From Methylocella silvestris (GTDB taxonomy: Bacteria; Pseudomonadota; Alphaproteobacteria; Rhizobiales; Beijerinckiaceae), in NCBI RefSeq assembly GCF_002891535.1, contig NZ_PDZR01000005.1, positions 1 to 64,000 on the forward strand: a DNA stretch of 64,000 bases, written 5' to 3'. Below, one piece after another: positions 8,108-16,490 of this stretch. Each line of letters starts with the position of its first letter. The first letter of the stretch is position 1. The position numbers were made by a program, and so were the translations under genes. The notes below the pieces were generated by a model, which was not told the origin of the DNA, did no database searches, and saw nothing but the letters and a program-made list of their open reading frames with translations.

Positions 8108-8366
8108 GGCCTTCCTCGTTCAGCTAACAGGGCGTCTCATATGGGGAGCGCCGGCGCTCTGCGCGAGCTTGGGGCTGTCCCCCCGCAGCGCGTCAGGCTT
8201 TGGATTGACGCCCTTGACGCGCCGCGCTGTTTCTTTCCACTATAAAAATATTCTTTTCAATAGGGCTGCGAGGGCTCGCATCTTGCTTCAACGAGTTCCG
8301 TCAACAACCAGGGCTGACCGCCAAGCGTCAAGGCAAAGATCTTTGGCCCTCTGTCAGGGAGTTTAG

Positions 8367-9104
8367 ATGCGTATTCTGGTCTTTCAGCATCTTTCGGTCG
8401 AGCATCCCGGCATCTTCCGCAGCTTTTGGTCCGAGGCGGGCCATGAATGGCGCGCCGTCGAACTCGATGAGGGGGAACCGATCCCGACCCTTGACGGCTA
8501 CGATCTCCTTGTCGTCATGGGCGGGCCGATGGACGTCTGGCAGGAGAAGGCGCATCCATGGCTCGCGCGCGAGAAGGCGGCGATCCGGCATTGGGTCGAA
8601 CGGCTGGAGCGGCCCTATTTCGGCGTCTGCCTCGGCCATCAGCTCCTTGCCGCCTCGCTTGGCGGCAAGGTCGGTCTTATGGCGCGCCCCGAAGTCGGCC
8701 TGTCCGCCGTCGATCTGACGCCGTCGGGACAGGATGATCCCCTGTTTCAAGGCTTTGCGGCGGGCTTTGAAACGTTCCAGTGGCATGGCGCCGAGGTGTC
8801 ACGCCTGCCGCCCGGCGCAAAGATCCTCGCCGGCAACTCGGCCTGTCCGGCGCAGGCGATCCGTTACGGGCGGCATGCCTATGGCGTGCAGTTCCACATG
8901 GAGATCGAGGCCTCCGCGGTCGACGAATGGGAGCAGATTCCGGAATATCGGGAAAGTCTGGAGAAAGCCCTTGGCGCTGAAAAGGCCGCCCAGCTCGGGC
9001 GCGACATCACGCCCAAGCTTGAGGCATTCAGCCAATCCGCGCGGCTCGTCAACGACAATCTGATGAGGATCCTCGCGCGCGAAGCCAAGCGCGAGGCGGT
9101 CTAA
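8367..9104 (+). CDS. Class I glutamine amidotransferase-like protein
   Basis: A 245-residue stand-alone GATase1 domain. The nucleophile elbow is GVCLGHQLLA (Cys of CLGHQ) and the catalytic His-x-Glu is in GVQFHMEIEA; the oxyanion strand MGGPMDVW is also present. No synthetase partner domain is attached or adjacent, so it may be a gamma-glutamyl hydrolase-like enzyme (for example gamma-glutamyl-polyamine or gamma-glutamyl peptide cleavage). GGGAG six bases before the ATG sets the start. A second, unlinked GATase-like gene occurs at 48958. Confidence 0.87.
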   Translation: MRILVFQHLSVEHPGIFRSFWSEAGHEWRAVELDEGEPIPTLDGYDLLVVMGGPMDVWQEKAHPWLAREKAAIRHWVERLERPYFGVCLGHQLLAASLGGKVGLMARPEVGLSAVDLTPSGQDDPLFQGFAAGFETFQWHGAEVSRLPPGAKILAGNSACPAQAIRYGRHAYGVQFHMEIEASAVDEWEQIPEYRESLEKALGAEKAAQLGRDITPKLEAFSQSARLVNDNLMRILAREAKREAV

Positions 9105-9165
9105 CTGGACTTCGCAGCGAGGGGGCGAGAGGGAAAGCCTCACGCCCGCCGCCTTCAACCGGAGT

Positions 9166-9579
9166 TTACTCGATCACTTCGACGATGCGTCCGGTGTTCG
9201 GGTCCACCAGGACCGGCACGCCATTGACGACGGTGTAGCGATACCCTGGCGCTTGATACTCCGGCGGGACGTCATAGTAGGTCACTCCGGCGTTCGGGAG
9301 CACGGCGCCGACGCGAAGGGGCTCTTCGTAGCGGTAGGACGTCACATGCTCGCGCTGAACGTAGCTGCGAAAGCGGGGGCGCTGCTCGACGCCCAAAATT
9401 CCGCCGACCGTGCCGGCTGCCGCTCCCACGGCTCCCCCGACGATTGCGCCGACCGGGCCTGCCGCCGCGCCCCCTTCTTGCGCCCCGCGCTCCGCGCCGG
9501 GCACGAGCCCCTGCGCCACGGCCGCGCCGCTCATCAGAGTCGAAGCCATCAGCACCGATAAAAAGAATTTGGAGGACAT
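9166..9579 (-). CDS. Exported DUF1236 protein
   Basis: 137 residues with a Sec signal peptide (MSSKFFLSVLMASTLMSGAAVAQG, cleavage likely after AVA). A Gly/Ala-rich segment with alternating small residues follows (GPVGAIVGGAVGAAAGTVGG), resembling a glycine-zipper, then a C-terminal DUF1236-type beta domain ending YRYTVVNGVPVLVDPNTGRIVEVIE. DUF1236 proteins are common periplasmic or surface proteins of Hyphomicrobiales with no established activity. A close EcfG promoter match lies upstream, mirrored by one before the divergent DUF1236 gene. Confidence 0.85.
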   Translation of the reverse strand: MSSKFFLSVLMASTLMSGAAVAQGLVPGAERGAQEGGAAAGPVGAIVGGAVGAAAGTVGGILGVEQRPRFRSYVQREHVTSYRYEEPLRVGAVLPNAGVTYYDVPPEYQAPGYRYTVVNGVPVLVDPNTGRIVEVIE

Positions 9580-9652
9580 TGCCGGATCCTTTCGGGATTG
9601 GGTTTATCAAAAAACAACGCTGAAAAAATTCACTCTTCGTTGCAGGCCCCCA

Positions 9653-9678
9653 AACGTCAGCCGGCGTTGATAAGTTCC
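9653..9678 (-). promoter_or_regulatory. EcfG-type promoter of the minus-strand DUF1236 gene
   Basis: Read on the minus strand: GGAAC (9678-9674), 17 bases, CGTT (9656-9653). This matches the alphaproteobacterial general-stress consensus GGAAC-N16/17-CGTT exactly. It lies about 75 bases upstream of the ATG at 9579. Confidence 0.65.
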
Positions 9679-9822
9679 CTGCCAGCTCCCAGCGGCTCAT
9701 TCGAAGCATGTCATGCGGCAGACGTCGAATACACCCAGCCGCCGGGCGCTTTCAACGTGTAATAGCTAATTGCCAACCTTTCGTTCTACCATTGCGTGGC
9801 TGAAATTGTCTGGGTCTATGAC

Positions 9823-9847
9823 GGAACTACTTTCTTAAGCTCCAGTT
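9823..9847 (+). promoter_or_regulatory. EcfG-type promoter of the plus-strand DUF1236 gene
   Basis: GGAAC at 9823-9827, then 17 bases, then GTT at 9845-9847, about 33 bases before the ATG at 9881. This is a close match to GGAAC-N16/17-(C)GTT, with A instead of the less conserved C. It faces away from a similar promoter at 9653-9678. Confidence 0.6.
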
Positions 9848-9880
9848 CAACGCGCAGGATCATCAGCCAAGGAAAACGTC

Positions 9881-10564
9881 ATGACACGGAGAATTGCATT
9901 TGGCCGTCTGGCGACGGCCGCACTTTTTGCAGGTTTGACGCTGGGCCTCGCACAAACGGCGGGCGCCCAGCAGGGAGCCGCGGGACCGGGCGCAGCGGAC
10001 GCCAGCCCAGCGGGACCTGGAGCCGCAGGCGGCGCGGGTGCGAAGGGCTCAGGCGGCGCGGGTTTGGCGGCATCGCCCGGGAAGGCGGCCCCGGCTGCAA
10101 AAGCAGAGGCGCCGGCTGGAGGCGGGGCGGGCTCGCAGAGCGCCGAGCGCCCCGTTAGCGGCGTGGGAAAAAGCGGCGAGGCTAAGACGTCAGCGCAACA
10201 AACCGGCGGCGAAATACCGGGCAGTCAGCCGCAGGCCGGCGCGCAAAGCGCCGGCGATCGCAACAGAGCTGGGGGAGCAGGCGACACCCACCGCTCCGCA
10301 ACCTCCGAGATCGACGCCGGACAACGGACAAGAGTCCATACCGAACTCGCGCGCGCCCACATCAGGGAGGCGCCAAATCTCAACGTCAACCTGCGGATTG
10401 GCGCGACAGCTCCGCGCACAATTACAGAGTATTGGGAGCCGGTCCCTCCCACGATCATCAATATCGTTCCGGCCTGGAGCAGCTATCGCGTCATTCGAGT
10501 CGGCAATGAGATCCTCATCATCGAACCAGACACATTCGCAGTGGTGGCCGTAATCGAGGGTTAG
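9881..10564 (+). CDS. Exported DUF1236 protein with long Ala/Gly-rich linker
   Basis: 227 residues. A signal peptide (ATAALFAGLTLGLAQTAGAQ) is followed by about 100 residues of low-complexity Gly/Ala/Pro/Lys sequence, probably disordered. Next comes a charged helix (TRVHTELARAHIREAPNLNVNL) and the DUF1236 domain ending SYRVIRVGNEILIIEPDTFAVVAVIEG. The C-terminal 'Y+V...I+I.P.T..+V.VIE' pattern is shared with the divergent neighbour, so the two are probably diverged paralogues. AAGGAAAA precedes the ATG. An EcfG-type promoter just upstream suggests induction in the general stress response. Confidence 0.85.
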   Translation: MTRRIAFGRLATAALFAGLTLGLAQTAGAQQGAAGPGAADASPAGPGAAGGAGAKGSGGAGLAASPGKAAPAAKAEAPAGGGAGSQSAERPVSGVGKSGEAKTSAQQTGGEIPGSQPQAGAQSAGDRNRAGGAGDTHRSATSEIDAGQRTRVHTELARAHIREAPNLNVNLRIGATAPRTITEYWEPVPPTIINIVPAWSSYRVIRVGNEILIIEPDTFAVVAVIEG

Positions 10565-10583
10565 CTCGGCCAAAAATCCAATT

Positions 10584-10612
10584 CCTTGCCGGACGGGCTG
10601 CGTCCGGCAAGG
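10584..10612 (-). terminator. Strong hairpin terminator between convergent genes
   Basis: A perfect 12-bp stem (10584-10595 pairs with 10601-10612, arms CCTTGCCGGACG / CGTCCGGCAAGG) with a five-base GGCTG loop. On the minus strand it is followed within a few bases by a run of five T, so it terminates the efe operon behind efeM. It also lies just behind the convergent DUF1236 gene. Confidence 0.8.
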
Positions 10613-10633
10613 GTGAGTTCCCCCGGCGGCGCG

Positions 10634-11479
10634 CTAATTGAGTCCGAGTTTTCCGCGCAAGGTCGACAGATCTTCGGCGAGCGTGTTAACCGAGGCGGCG
10701 AGCACCTTGCGGTCGGCGTCGGTCAGCTTCTCATAGGATTCATAGCCGTTCGCCGTCTTGTATTTGCCGAGCGTCTTCGCAACGGTCGTGAAATTGCCGT
10801 CCACCTTTTTGACGAAGGTCTTGTCGTTCTTTTCGATCAGAGGCTTGAACAGGTCGAAAATCTTCTTCGAGCCGTCGAAATTGGCCTGGAAGTCATAAAG
10901 GTCGGTATGGCTGTAGCGATCTTCCTCGCCGGAGATCTTGGTCTTGGCCACTTCCTCCATCAACGCCGCCGCGCCGCCGACGACCTTCTCTGGCGGGAAG
11001 GTCAGATCCTTGATCCGCTTCGCGAGTTCTTCGACATCGGTCTGCAGCTTGTCGGCGGTTGGCGAGAGTCCGTCCGTGCTCTTTTTTTCGAACAGCCCAT
11101 ATTCGAGGCGGTGAAAGCCAGTGAAGCCGTCATCGTCCTCTTTCTTGTCGTGATCATCGGCGCGCGAATCGATCGCCTTGTCGAGATCGTCGAACAGTTC
11201 GGCGATCGGTTCGATCTGCTCATAATGCATGCGCGTCGGCCCGAACAGCGCCTGCGCCTTTTTGAGGTCGCCGGCCTTCACCGCGTCGGTAAAAGCCTTG
11301 GTGTCCGCGACCAGCTTCTTTGTCGCGGCCGAAACGTAAATCTTGTAGTCGGTCACAGGCGCGACGAGATCGAGCGGCGCGACCTCGGCGCGGGCGAATT
11401 GCGCGCCGCCTACGATCGAGAGCGCGACGCCTGCGGCAAGAAGCCCGGCAAGACGAGTTGGGCGCTGAGGCAATTTCAT
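10634..11479 (-). CDS. efeM: EfeM/EfeO-type imelysin-like iron-uptake protein (M75 domain)
   Basis: 281 residues with a signal peptide ([22 protein letters not shown]). The rest is one M75 imelysin-like helical domain with the HxxE metal-site motif in [10 protein letters not shown] and a conserved [20 protein letters not shown] region. It resembles the C-terminal part of EfeO but has no cupredoxin domain, which is the EfeM arrangement. It is the last gene of a minus-strand operon efeU-efeO-efeB-efeM and probably binds ferrous/ferric iron in the periplasm for the permease. A gap of 110 bases separates it from efeB, and a strong terminator follows. Confidence 0.88.
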   Translation of the reverse strand: MKLPQRPTRLAGLLAAGVALSIVGGAQFARAEVAPLDLVAPVTDYKIYVSAATKKLVADTKAFTDAVKAGDLKKAQALFGPTRMHYEQIEPIAELFDDLDKAIDSRADDHDKKEDDDGFTGFHRLEYGLFEKKSTDGLSPTADKLQTDVEELAKRIKDLTFPPEKVVGGAAALMEEVAKTKISGEEDRYSHTDLYDFQANFDGSKKIFDLFKPLIEKNDKTFVKKVDGNFTTVAKTLGKYKTANGYESYEKLTDADRKVLAASVNTLAEDLSTLRGKLGLN

Positions 11480-11589
11480 TTGTTTGCTCCTGTATGGTTG
11501 ATCTCATCGCCGCGTGCGACGCGTCATGGATCTTTTTGCCGGGAAATGAGGTGGCGTCGCTGCGGACGCCTCTGGGTGGTTTGAAGGCT

Positions 11590-12894
11590 TCAGGACAGAG
11601 CGATGCCCGCCGCCTCCAGCATGGAGCGGCCGAGGAAATCCTGGTCGTCCCGGGCGCCTGGAAGCGTGTAGAAAAATCCGCCGCCAATCGGATTGATGTA
11701 TTCCTCGAGCGGTTCGCCATCGAGCCGATGCTGGACGGCGATAAATCCCTTCTCCAGATCGGCCTGATAGGCGATGAAGAGGAGGCCCATTTCGAGCTGG
11801 CCGGATTTGGACACGCCATTCGAATAGTTGAACGGGCGGCGCAAAATGAGATTGGCGCGGGTTTCCGGCGTGCGCGGATTGGCAAGCCTGATGTGGGCGT
11901 CCATCGGCGTGATCTTGCCTTTGGGATCGGCGGCGAAATCTGGAACATCCGCTTCGGTTTTGCCGTCGAAAGGCGCGCCGGATGGCTTCTTCCGGCCGAT
12001 AATCCGCTCCTGCTCGCCAAGCGGCGTGCGGTCCCAGCGTTCGACGAAATTGCGGATGATGCGCACAGCCTGATAGGTTCCCCCGACTGCCCAGGCCGGC
12101 TCTTTCGAGCCCGGCTGGACCCAGACGATCTCATTCATAACCGCCGGATCGCCGGCGTGCGGATTGGCTGATCCGTCGCGGAAGCCGAGAAAATTGCGCG
12201 CGCTTTCCGGCGGCTGGCCGGGCTTTGCCGGTAGCGCCGGAACATAGCCCTCCTGCTTCCAGCGCAGCACAAGAAGATCGGGCAGGCTCTTCAAGATGTC
12301 GCGCAGCGCGTGGATATTGGCGTCAGCGGAATTTGAAGAAAACTGCAGCGACAGATCGCCGTGGCACAGCGCCGGATCCAGCGAATCATTCTTGAAACTG
12401 GTCATTCGCGTCAGGACCGCGGGCTTCACTTTCTCGAGGCCAAAACGCTCATCGAACATCGAGGAGCCGACCGACAGGGTCGCCGTCAGATTGTCCGGCT
12501 CGACCACCGGGCCGAGCAGCCCCGAGTCCGGCGGCGGCAGGCGAGGGTCAGCCTCCGGCGGGGTCCATCCTTGCGTCAAAAGGGCGAAGCGGGTCGTCAG
12601 CGTCCTGAACAGGCGCACGAGGTCGGGCGGGCTCGAGGCGATCACATCGAACGTGGCGATCATGCCGAATTCGGGGCGCGGCGTGACGATTCCCGCCTGG
12701 TGCGCGCCGTAGAAAGGGTTGCGCTGCTGCTGTTTTTCGCTGATCGGCGCGTTGGTGACATTGCTGCTATCGCTTTGTGCGAGCGCCCTTTGCGGCGCGC
12801 CCGCTGAAAGCGCGCCGGCAAGAGCGCCGCCCGCGAGCAGAAGGCTGCGGCGATCCGGGGAAAGGGAGAGCGGAGGGGCCTTGCGAGTCGACAT
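11590..12894 (-). CDS. efeB: EfeB, Tat-exported Dyp-type haem peroxidase
   Basis: 434 residues. The N-terminus carries a twin-arginine signal (SPDRRSLLLAGGALAGALSAG), so the protein is exported folded with haem. The Dyp-peroxidase signature GFRDGSANPH (GxxDG, with the catalytic Asp) is present. Near the C-terminus are the DAHIRLANPRTPETR segment and the closing LEEYINPIGGGFFYTLPGARD. In EfeUOB systems EfeB is thought to act with EfeO at iron acquisition, either oxidising ferrous iron or releasing iron from haem. It starts four bases after efeO stops. Confidence 0.95.
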   Translation of the reverse strand: MSTRKAPPLSLSPDRRSLLLAGGALAGALSAGAPQRALAQSDSSNVTNAPISEKQQQRNPFYGAHQAGIVTPRPEFGMIATFDVIASSPPDLVRLFRTLTTRFALLTQGWTPPEADPRLPPPDSGLLGPVVEPDNLTATLSVGSSMFDERFGLEKVKPAVLTRMTSFKNDSLDPALCHGDLSLQFSSNSADANIHALRDILKSLPDLLVLRWKQEGYVPALPAKPGQPPESARNFLGFRDGSANPHAGDPAVMNEIVWVQPGSKEPAWAVGGTYQAVRIIRNFVERWDRTPLGEQERIIGRKKPSGAPFDGKTEADVPDFAADPKGKITPMDAHIRLANPRTPETRANLILRRPFNYSNGVSKSGQLEMGLLFIAYQADLEKGFIAVQHRLDGEPLEEYINPIGGGFFYTLPGARDDQDFLGRSMLEAAGIALS

Positions 12895-12898
12895 TGTT

Positions 12899-14059
12899 CT
12901 AGTCCAGTCCGATGGCGGCGTTTAGCTTTGCGAGTTCGATCGAGAGTTGACGGAGGTCGGCAGCCACAGCGGCGCGCGCGGCGCCGGCGTCAGCGCCTGT
13001 CGTCAAAGCCGCGATCGAAGCGTTGGCGGCTTTGAAACCCGCGTCGACGCGGGCGAGAAGGTCCGGCGAGGCCTTGGCGATCAGGGGACGCAGGACGCCA
13101 AAGCTCTTGGCGGCGCCGGCGACGTCGGCCTCGAAATCGGCCTGATCGGTGTGGGCGTAGCGCTCGCTGACGCCCGACGCCGCAGCGTCGGCGCTCTTGG
13201 CGAGCCATTTCGAGGCGCCTGCGGCGATATCCTCGGGAGCGATTTTCAAAGCGCGGATGCGCTCCTTCACCGTCGCGACGTCGTTCGCCAGTTTTTCGGC
13301 GACCGCAGCAAGGCCAGCGAGGCTATTTTGGCCGAAAAGTCCATATTCGAGGCGATGGAAGCCGGAGAAGGCGGGGTCTTGCTCACGCTTTTCGAAATAA
13401 TCCGGCAGGGCGTTGATCGCCGCGTCGAGATCGCCGAACCGCTGCGCGGCCGGGGCGATGTGCAGATAGGGCTCGCGCGCCGGCTCGTAGAGCGATCTTG
13501 CGCGATCGAGATCGCCGGCCTTGATCGCCTCACTGAGGTTTTGCGTCGCCTCGATCAGGTCTTCGGTCTCGAGCGCGAGATAGACCTGATATTCTGCAAG
13601 CGGGCCGATGAAGGCCGTCGTTGGCGGCCGCGCCGCCTCGGCCGCCGATTGCGCCGACGGCGTGACGGTCAGCTTGCCGCGCGGATTGTTGAGCATGCCG
13701 CAGGTGATCTCGTAGACGCCCGGGTTGAGCTTTGCGGTGAGCCGCGCCGAAATCCCCGGCGCGATGTTCTCGCGCTCCTCAAGCACCATCACGCCATCGA
13801 GGATCTCCCATTCGACGACACGCTTCGAGGCGTTGACGATTTCGAACACGGTGCGCCCAGCCGGCACGGAGAGCTCGTTTGGGTCACAGGAATCGGCGTT
13901 AACTGTGATGCTGATGATCCCGGCGCTTTCCGGCGCGCGCGCTTTTTTCGACGCCAGATAGAAGGCTGCTCCTGCCACAAGGACGAGCAGCGCAGCGGCG
14001 CCGACGAGCAGCTTCATGCCCCATCCCGCCGGGGGTTGTTTAGAGGGCGTCGCGTCCAT
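12899..14059 (-). CDS. efeO: EfeO, periplasmic iron-binding protein (cupredoxin plus M75)
   Basis: 386 residues. A membrane anchor or uncleaved signal at about residues 15-36 (MKLLVGAAALLVLVAGAAFYL) is followed by a cupredoxin-like domain (NADSCDPNELSVPAG ... VYEITCGMLNNPRGKLTV). An M75 imelysin-like domain follows, with HxxE in [10 protein letters not shown]. EfeO is the periplasmic component that delivers iron to EfeU. The start lies three bases after the efeU stop and the stop four bases before efeB, so the three are surely one transcript. Its M75 part and EfeM are visibly related, suggesting duplication. Confidence 0.95.
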   Translation of the reverse strand: MDATPSKQPPAGWGMKLLVGAAALLVLVAGAAFYLASKKARAPESAGIISITVNADSCDPNELSVPAGRTVFEIVNASKRVVEWEILDGVMVLEERENIAPGISARLTAKLNPGVYEITCGMLNNPRGKLTVTPSAQSAAEAARPPTTAFIGPLAEYQVYLALETEDLIEATQNLSEAIKAGDLDRARSLYEPAREPYLHIAPAAQRFGDLDAAINALPDYFEKREQDPAFSGFHRLEYGLFGQNSLAGLAAVAEKLANDVATVKERIRALKIAPEDIAAGASKWLAKSADAAASGVSERYAHTDQADFEADVAGAAKSFGVLRPLIAKASPDLLARVDAGFKAANASIAALTTGADAGAARAAVAADLRQLSIELAKLNAAIGLD

Positions 14060-14062
14060 GGA

Positions 14063-14911
14063 TCAGACTTTCTGTCGCAGATTGGCCCGTGACGCAGGCG
14101 CCGGTTCTGGCGGCGCGGCCGGCATAAGGAACAGGACAAGCGTGACGGAGAGAAAAGCAACATAGACGACAAGCTCGCCAACAGTCGGCGCGTCGCGATA
14201 ACCGAGAAGTCCGGAAAACAGCACGCCGAGCGGCCCGTCGGCGGGTAGAATATGGCTCACATCGAAAGCGACGGTCTGCAGGCTGTTCCAAAGGCCCGCC
14301 TCATGCAGCGAACGCAGGGCCCCAGCGAGGATGCCGGCCGCGACGAAGAGAATGAAGACACCCGTCCAGCGGAAAAATTTGCGCAGATTGAGCCGAACGC
14401 CGCCGACATAGACGCCGTAGCCGATCGCGATCGCGCAGATGACGCCAAGCAGCGCCCCGAGCGGCGCCTCGGCGCTCTGGCTCTGCTGAAAGATTGCGAG
14501 CAGGAAGAACACGGATTCCAGCCCCTCGCGCGCCACCGCAAAGAACACCATGCCGATCAGCGCAAGACTGTGGCGACCGCCCTTGAACGCGGCGTCGACC
14601 GAGTGCTGCAATTCGCCCTTGATCGAGCGCGACGCCTTGCGCATCCAGAACACCATCGAAGTCAAAACAGCCGCAGCGATCAGCCCGACCAGAGCCTCGA
14701 AAGCCTCTTGCGCCTTCTGCGGAAATTCCGCGCTTGCGAGTTGAAGTCCGGCGCCGACGAAAAGCGACAGGGCCAGCGCGAGCAGAATGCCGAGCCAGAC
14801 GAGGGGCATCGCATCGCCGCGGCCGGTCTGTTTCAGATAGCTCGCGACAATGCCGACGATCAGCGCCGCCTCGACGCCTTCGCGCAGCATAATCAGAAAC
14901 GGAACTAACAT
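14063..14911 (-). CDS. efeU: EfeU, FTR1-family iron permease
   Basis: A 282-residue polytopic membrane protein. Both FTR1 REXXE motifs are visible: REGVEAALIVG near the N-terminus and REGLESVFF in the middle. EfeU is the inner-membrane permease of the EfeUOB uptake system and takes iron from EfeO. The frame stays open about 140 codons upstream, but that sequence is non-coding in character; ATG 14911 gives the family's N-terminus MLVPFLIMLREGVEA. It is the first gene of the operon and is preceded by an ICE-like palindrome, which fits iron-dependent control. Confidence 0.95.
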   Translation of the reverse strand: MLVPFLIMLREGVEAALIVGIVASYLKQTGRGDAMPLVWLGILLALALSLFVGAGLQLASAEFPQKAQEAFEALVGLIAAAVLTSMVFWMRKASRSIKGELQHSVDAAFKGGRHSLALIGMVFFAVAREGLESVFFLLAIFQQSQSAEAPLGALLGVICAIAIGYGVYVGGVRLNLRKFFRWTGVFILFVAAGILAGALRSLHEAGLWNSLQTVAFDVSHILPADGPLGVLFSGLLGYRDAPTVGELVVYVAFLSVTLVLFLMPAAPPEPAPASRANLRQKV

Positions 14912-15023
14912 CGGCGAGGGCTCACATATGGCTCCAGAGCGATGACAGGCGGGATTGCGCCAGCCGGGCGATGACGCCGTCATAGCCGCACGCCCGTCTG
15001 CTATCTTTCGAACGCAATGCCTA

Positions 15024-15043
15024 AGCCTTTCTCCGAAAAGGCT
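15024..15043. other. Small hairpin in the efeU leader
   Basis: The arms AGCCTTT (15024-15030) and AAAGGCT (15037-15043) pair perfectly over seven bases around a six-base loop. It lies about 115 bases upstream of efeU. The role is unknown; it may be an mRNA leader structure. Confidence 0.4.
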
Positions 15044-15066
15044 CAAGCATTTGTTGTTATTCAATA

Positions 15067-15083
15067 AATAGAATAATTCAAAA
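15067..15083. promoter_or_regulatory. Irr/ICE-like iron box upstream of efeUOBM
   Basis: On the minus strand TTTTGAATTATTCTATT, centred on the palindrome GAAT-T-ATTC, resembles the rhizobial iron control element of the form TTTAGAA-N3-TTCTAAA. It lies about 155 bases upstream of the efeU start, in an AT-rich island within the 368-base intergenic region 14912-15279 that is otherwise without genes. An Irr- or RirA-type repressor site is the likely role. The ferredoxin gene reads away on the other side. Confidence 0.5.
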
Positions 15084-15279
15084 CTTGGCGGCTGTGCTTG
15101 GGCGGATTTGGCGTTGTGCTTGCGGCGCGGCCCCAAGTATTTGCTGCTCAGCCCCAATGCGTGCGCCACGACATGGCGGCTCGCTCCGATTAATGTGATG
15201 TCTTGGCGCGACGCGATGGACCGGAATCTGCACGAGCGCGACCATCGCCGCGCCATAATTGAATTGAGACAGGCCGAAT

Positions 15280-15693
15280 ATGGAAGAGCCCGCCATCGCC
15301 CCCGCAGAGCCGGAGGCGCCGCCAGCAACGCCGGTCGCGGTCATTCTCTGCGAGAGCGGCCCGTCACGCCGCATCGAGGGTTTTGAGGGGGAACGCCTGC
15401 TCGACGCCCTGTTGCGCGCGAAGGCCGCTGTGACGCCGCTCTGTAACGGGCGCGCCTGTTGCGGCGGCTGCCGGATCCGCATCGAAAAACTCTGGCGCGA
15501 TCGGGTGACTCCGTCGGGGCGCGGCGAACGCAGCGTGCTGCGCTATATCGACGATCCGCACGAGGACGACCGCCTGTCGTGCCAGATCGCGCTATCCGCC
15601 GAGGTCGAGGGGCTCGTCGTCCGGATGCCGGAACGGCCGCCTGCGCCGGCGCAGAAAGGCGCCGACGCCGAAGAGCTTAACGCCGGAAAGTGA
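15280..15693 (+). CDS. [2Fe-2S] ferredoxin-like protein
   Basis: 137 residues. A Pro/Ala-rich N-terminus precedes a ferredoxin fold with the cysteine pattern CNGRACCGGC and a distal LSCQI. Using the second of the adjacent cysteines, this is C-x5-C-x2-C...C, as in adrenodoxin/ISC-type ferredoxins. It probably transfers electrons in the cytoplasm; the partner is not evident. It is divergent from the efe operon, which suggests a shared iron-responsive region. Its 3' end overlaps the convergent dioxygenase gene by 17 bases. Confidence 0.82.
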   Translation: MEEPAIAPAEPEAPPATPVAVILCESGPSRRIEGFEGERLLDALLRAKAAVTPLCNGRACCGGCRIRIEKLWRDRVTPSGRGERSVLRYIDDPHEDDRLSCQIALSAEVEGLVVRMPERPPAPAQKGADAEELNAGK

Positions 15694-16396
15694 CCACCAG
15701 CACGTCGCGGCAGGCGGGATGCGCGGGATCGAGCGGCGTCACCGGCGTCACGCCGTGGTAAACGCGAAAATCATCGACGAAAGCGGCGTCGAGCGGCCGC
15801 GTCAGCGTGAAGGCGCCGATCTCGGTTTTTGCAAGATCGTGGATCGTCGTCTCGCCGCTCGAGACATTCTGGCGATCGACCAACAGCACCAGCACCCAGT
15901 CGACGCCGTCGCGGTGCAGCCCTTCGGGCGTCGGTAGCCCTGCCTCGCCCGCGCGCGCCTCGATGCGGAACTGGTGGACCTCGACATGCCAGGCTTCGGG
16001 CCGCTGATCGGCGGGAGTCAGCCGATCGAACAGATCGAAACTCATGCGCAAAATCGCCCGCATCGCCGGATGCGCGCCAATGTCGTCGGCGACCGGGCTG
16101 AACCAGCGTTCGAGCCCGCCGTTCAGGGCGTTATAGTCGCGGCTCTGGTAATGCGGCTGATGCGGCTTGCGAAGCGCGCCTTCGCCGGAAATCGAAAAGG
16201 CGGCGAAGCGCCTGCGCCGATAGCGTCCGCCGTCGGCCATGAAGCCGTCGACGCCGAGGTCGTTCCAGCTCTCGGCAAAGCCGTTCCAGTCGGAAAGCCC
16301 CGCGCTGCGCAGCACGGTCTCCATTGCATCGGCCTTGGCGAAGGCAAAGCCCTGGAGCTTAAGCTGCTCGGCAATCGGCTGCAGCAATCTATCCAT
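15677..16396 (-). CDS. 2OG-Fe(II) dioxygenase-family protein
   Basis: A 239-residue protein of the 2OG-Fe_Oxy_2 type (PF10014), the family that includes bacterial free-amino-acid hydroxylases such as isoleucine dioxygenase. The iron ligands are visible as GLHRDGVDW (His-x-Asp) and RVYHGVTPV (distal His), and the closing VLVVTFRR supplies a candidate 2-oxoglutarate arginine. ATG 16396 is chosen because MDRLLQPIAEQLKLQGFA is a natural N-terminus; the longer frame upstream is unlikely. The substrate is unknown. It is convergent with and slightly overlaps the ferredoxin gene. Confidence 0.82.
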   Translation of the reverse strand: MDRLLQPIAEQLKLQGFAFAKADAMETVLRSAGLSDWNGFAESWNDLGVDGFMADGGRYRRRRFAAFSISGEGALRKPHQPHYQSRDYNALNGGLERWFSPVADDIGAHPAMRAILRMSFDLFDRLTPADQRPEAWHVEVHQFRIEARAGEAGLPTPEGLHRDGVDWVLVLLVDRQNVSSGETTIHDLAKTEIGAFTLTRPLDAAFVDDFRVYHGVTPVTPLDPAHPACRDVLVVTFRR

Positions 16397-16490
16397 CTCT
16401 CGTCCTTGGCTGGCGTCCTTGCTCTGTCCGCCGATATAGGCGGGATCGGGCGCAAAAACGAGGCGCCATCGCAAGGCGGCAGGATCGGTC

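Noticed and set aside
10080-10320. Low-complexity Gly/Ala sequence that might be a repeat array.
   Set aside because: It is coding sequence of an exported protein's linker with no regular repeat unit.
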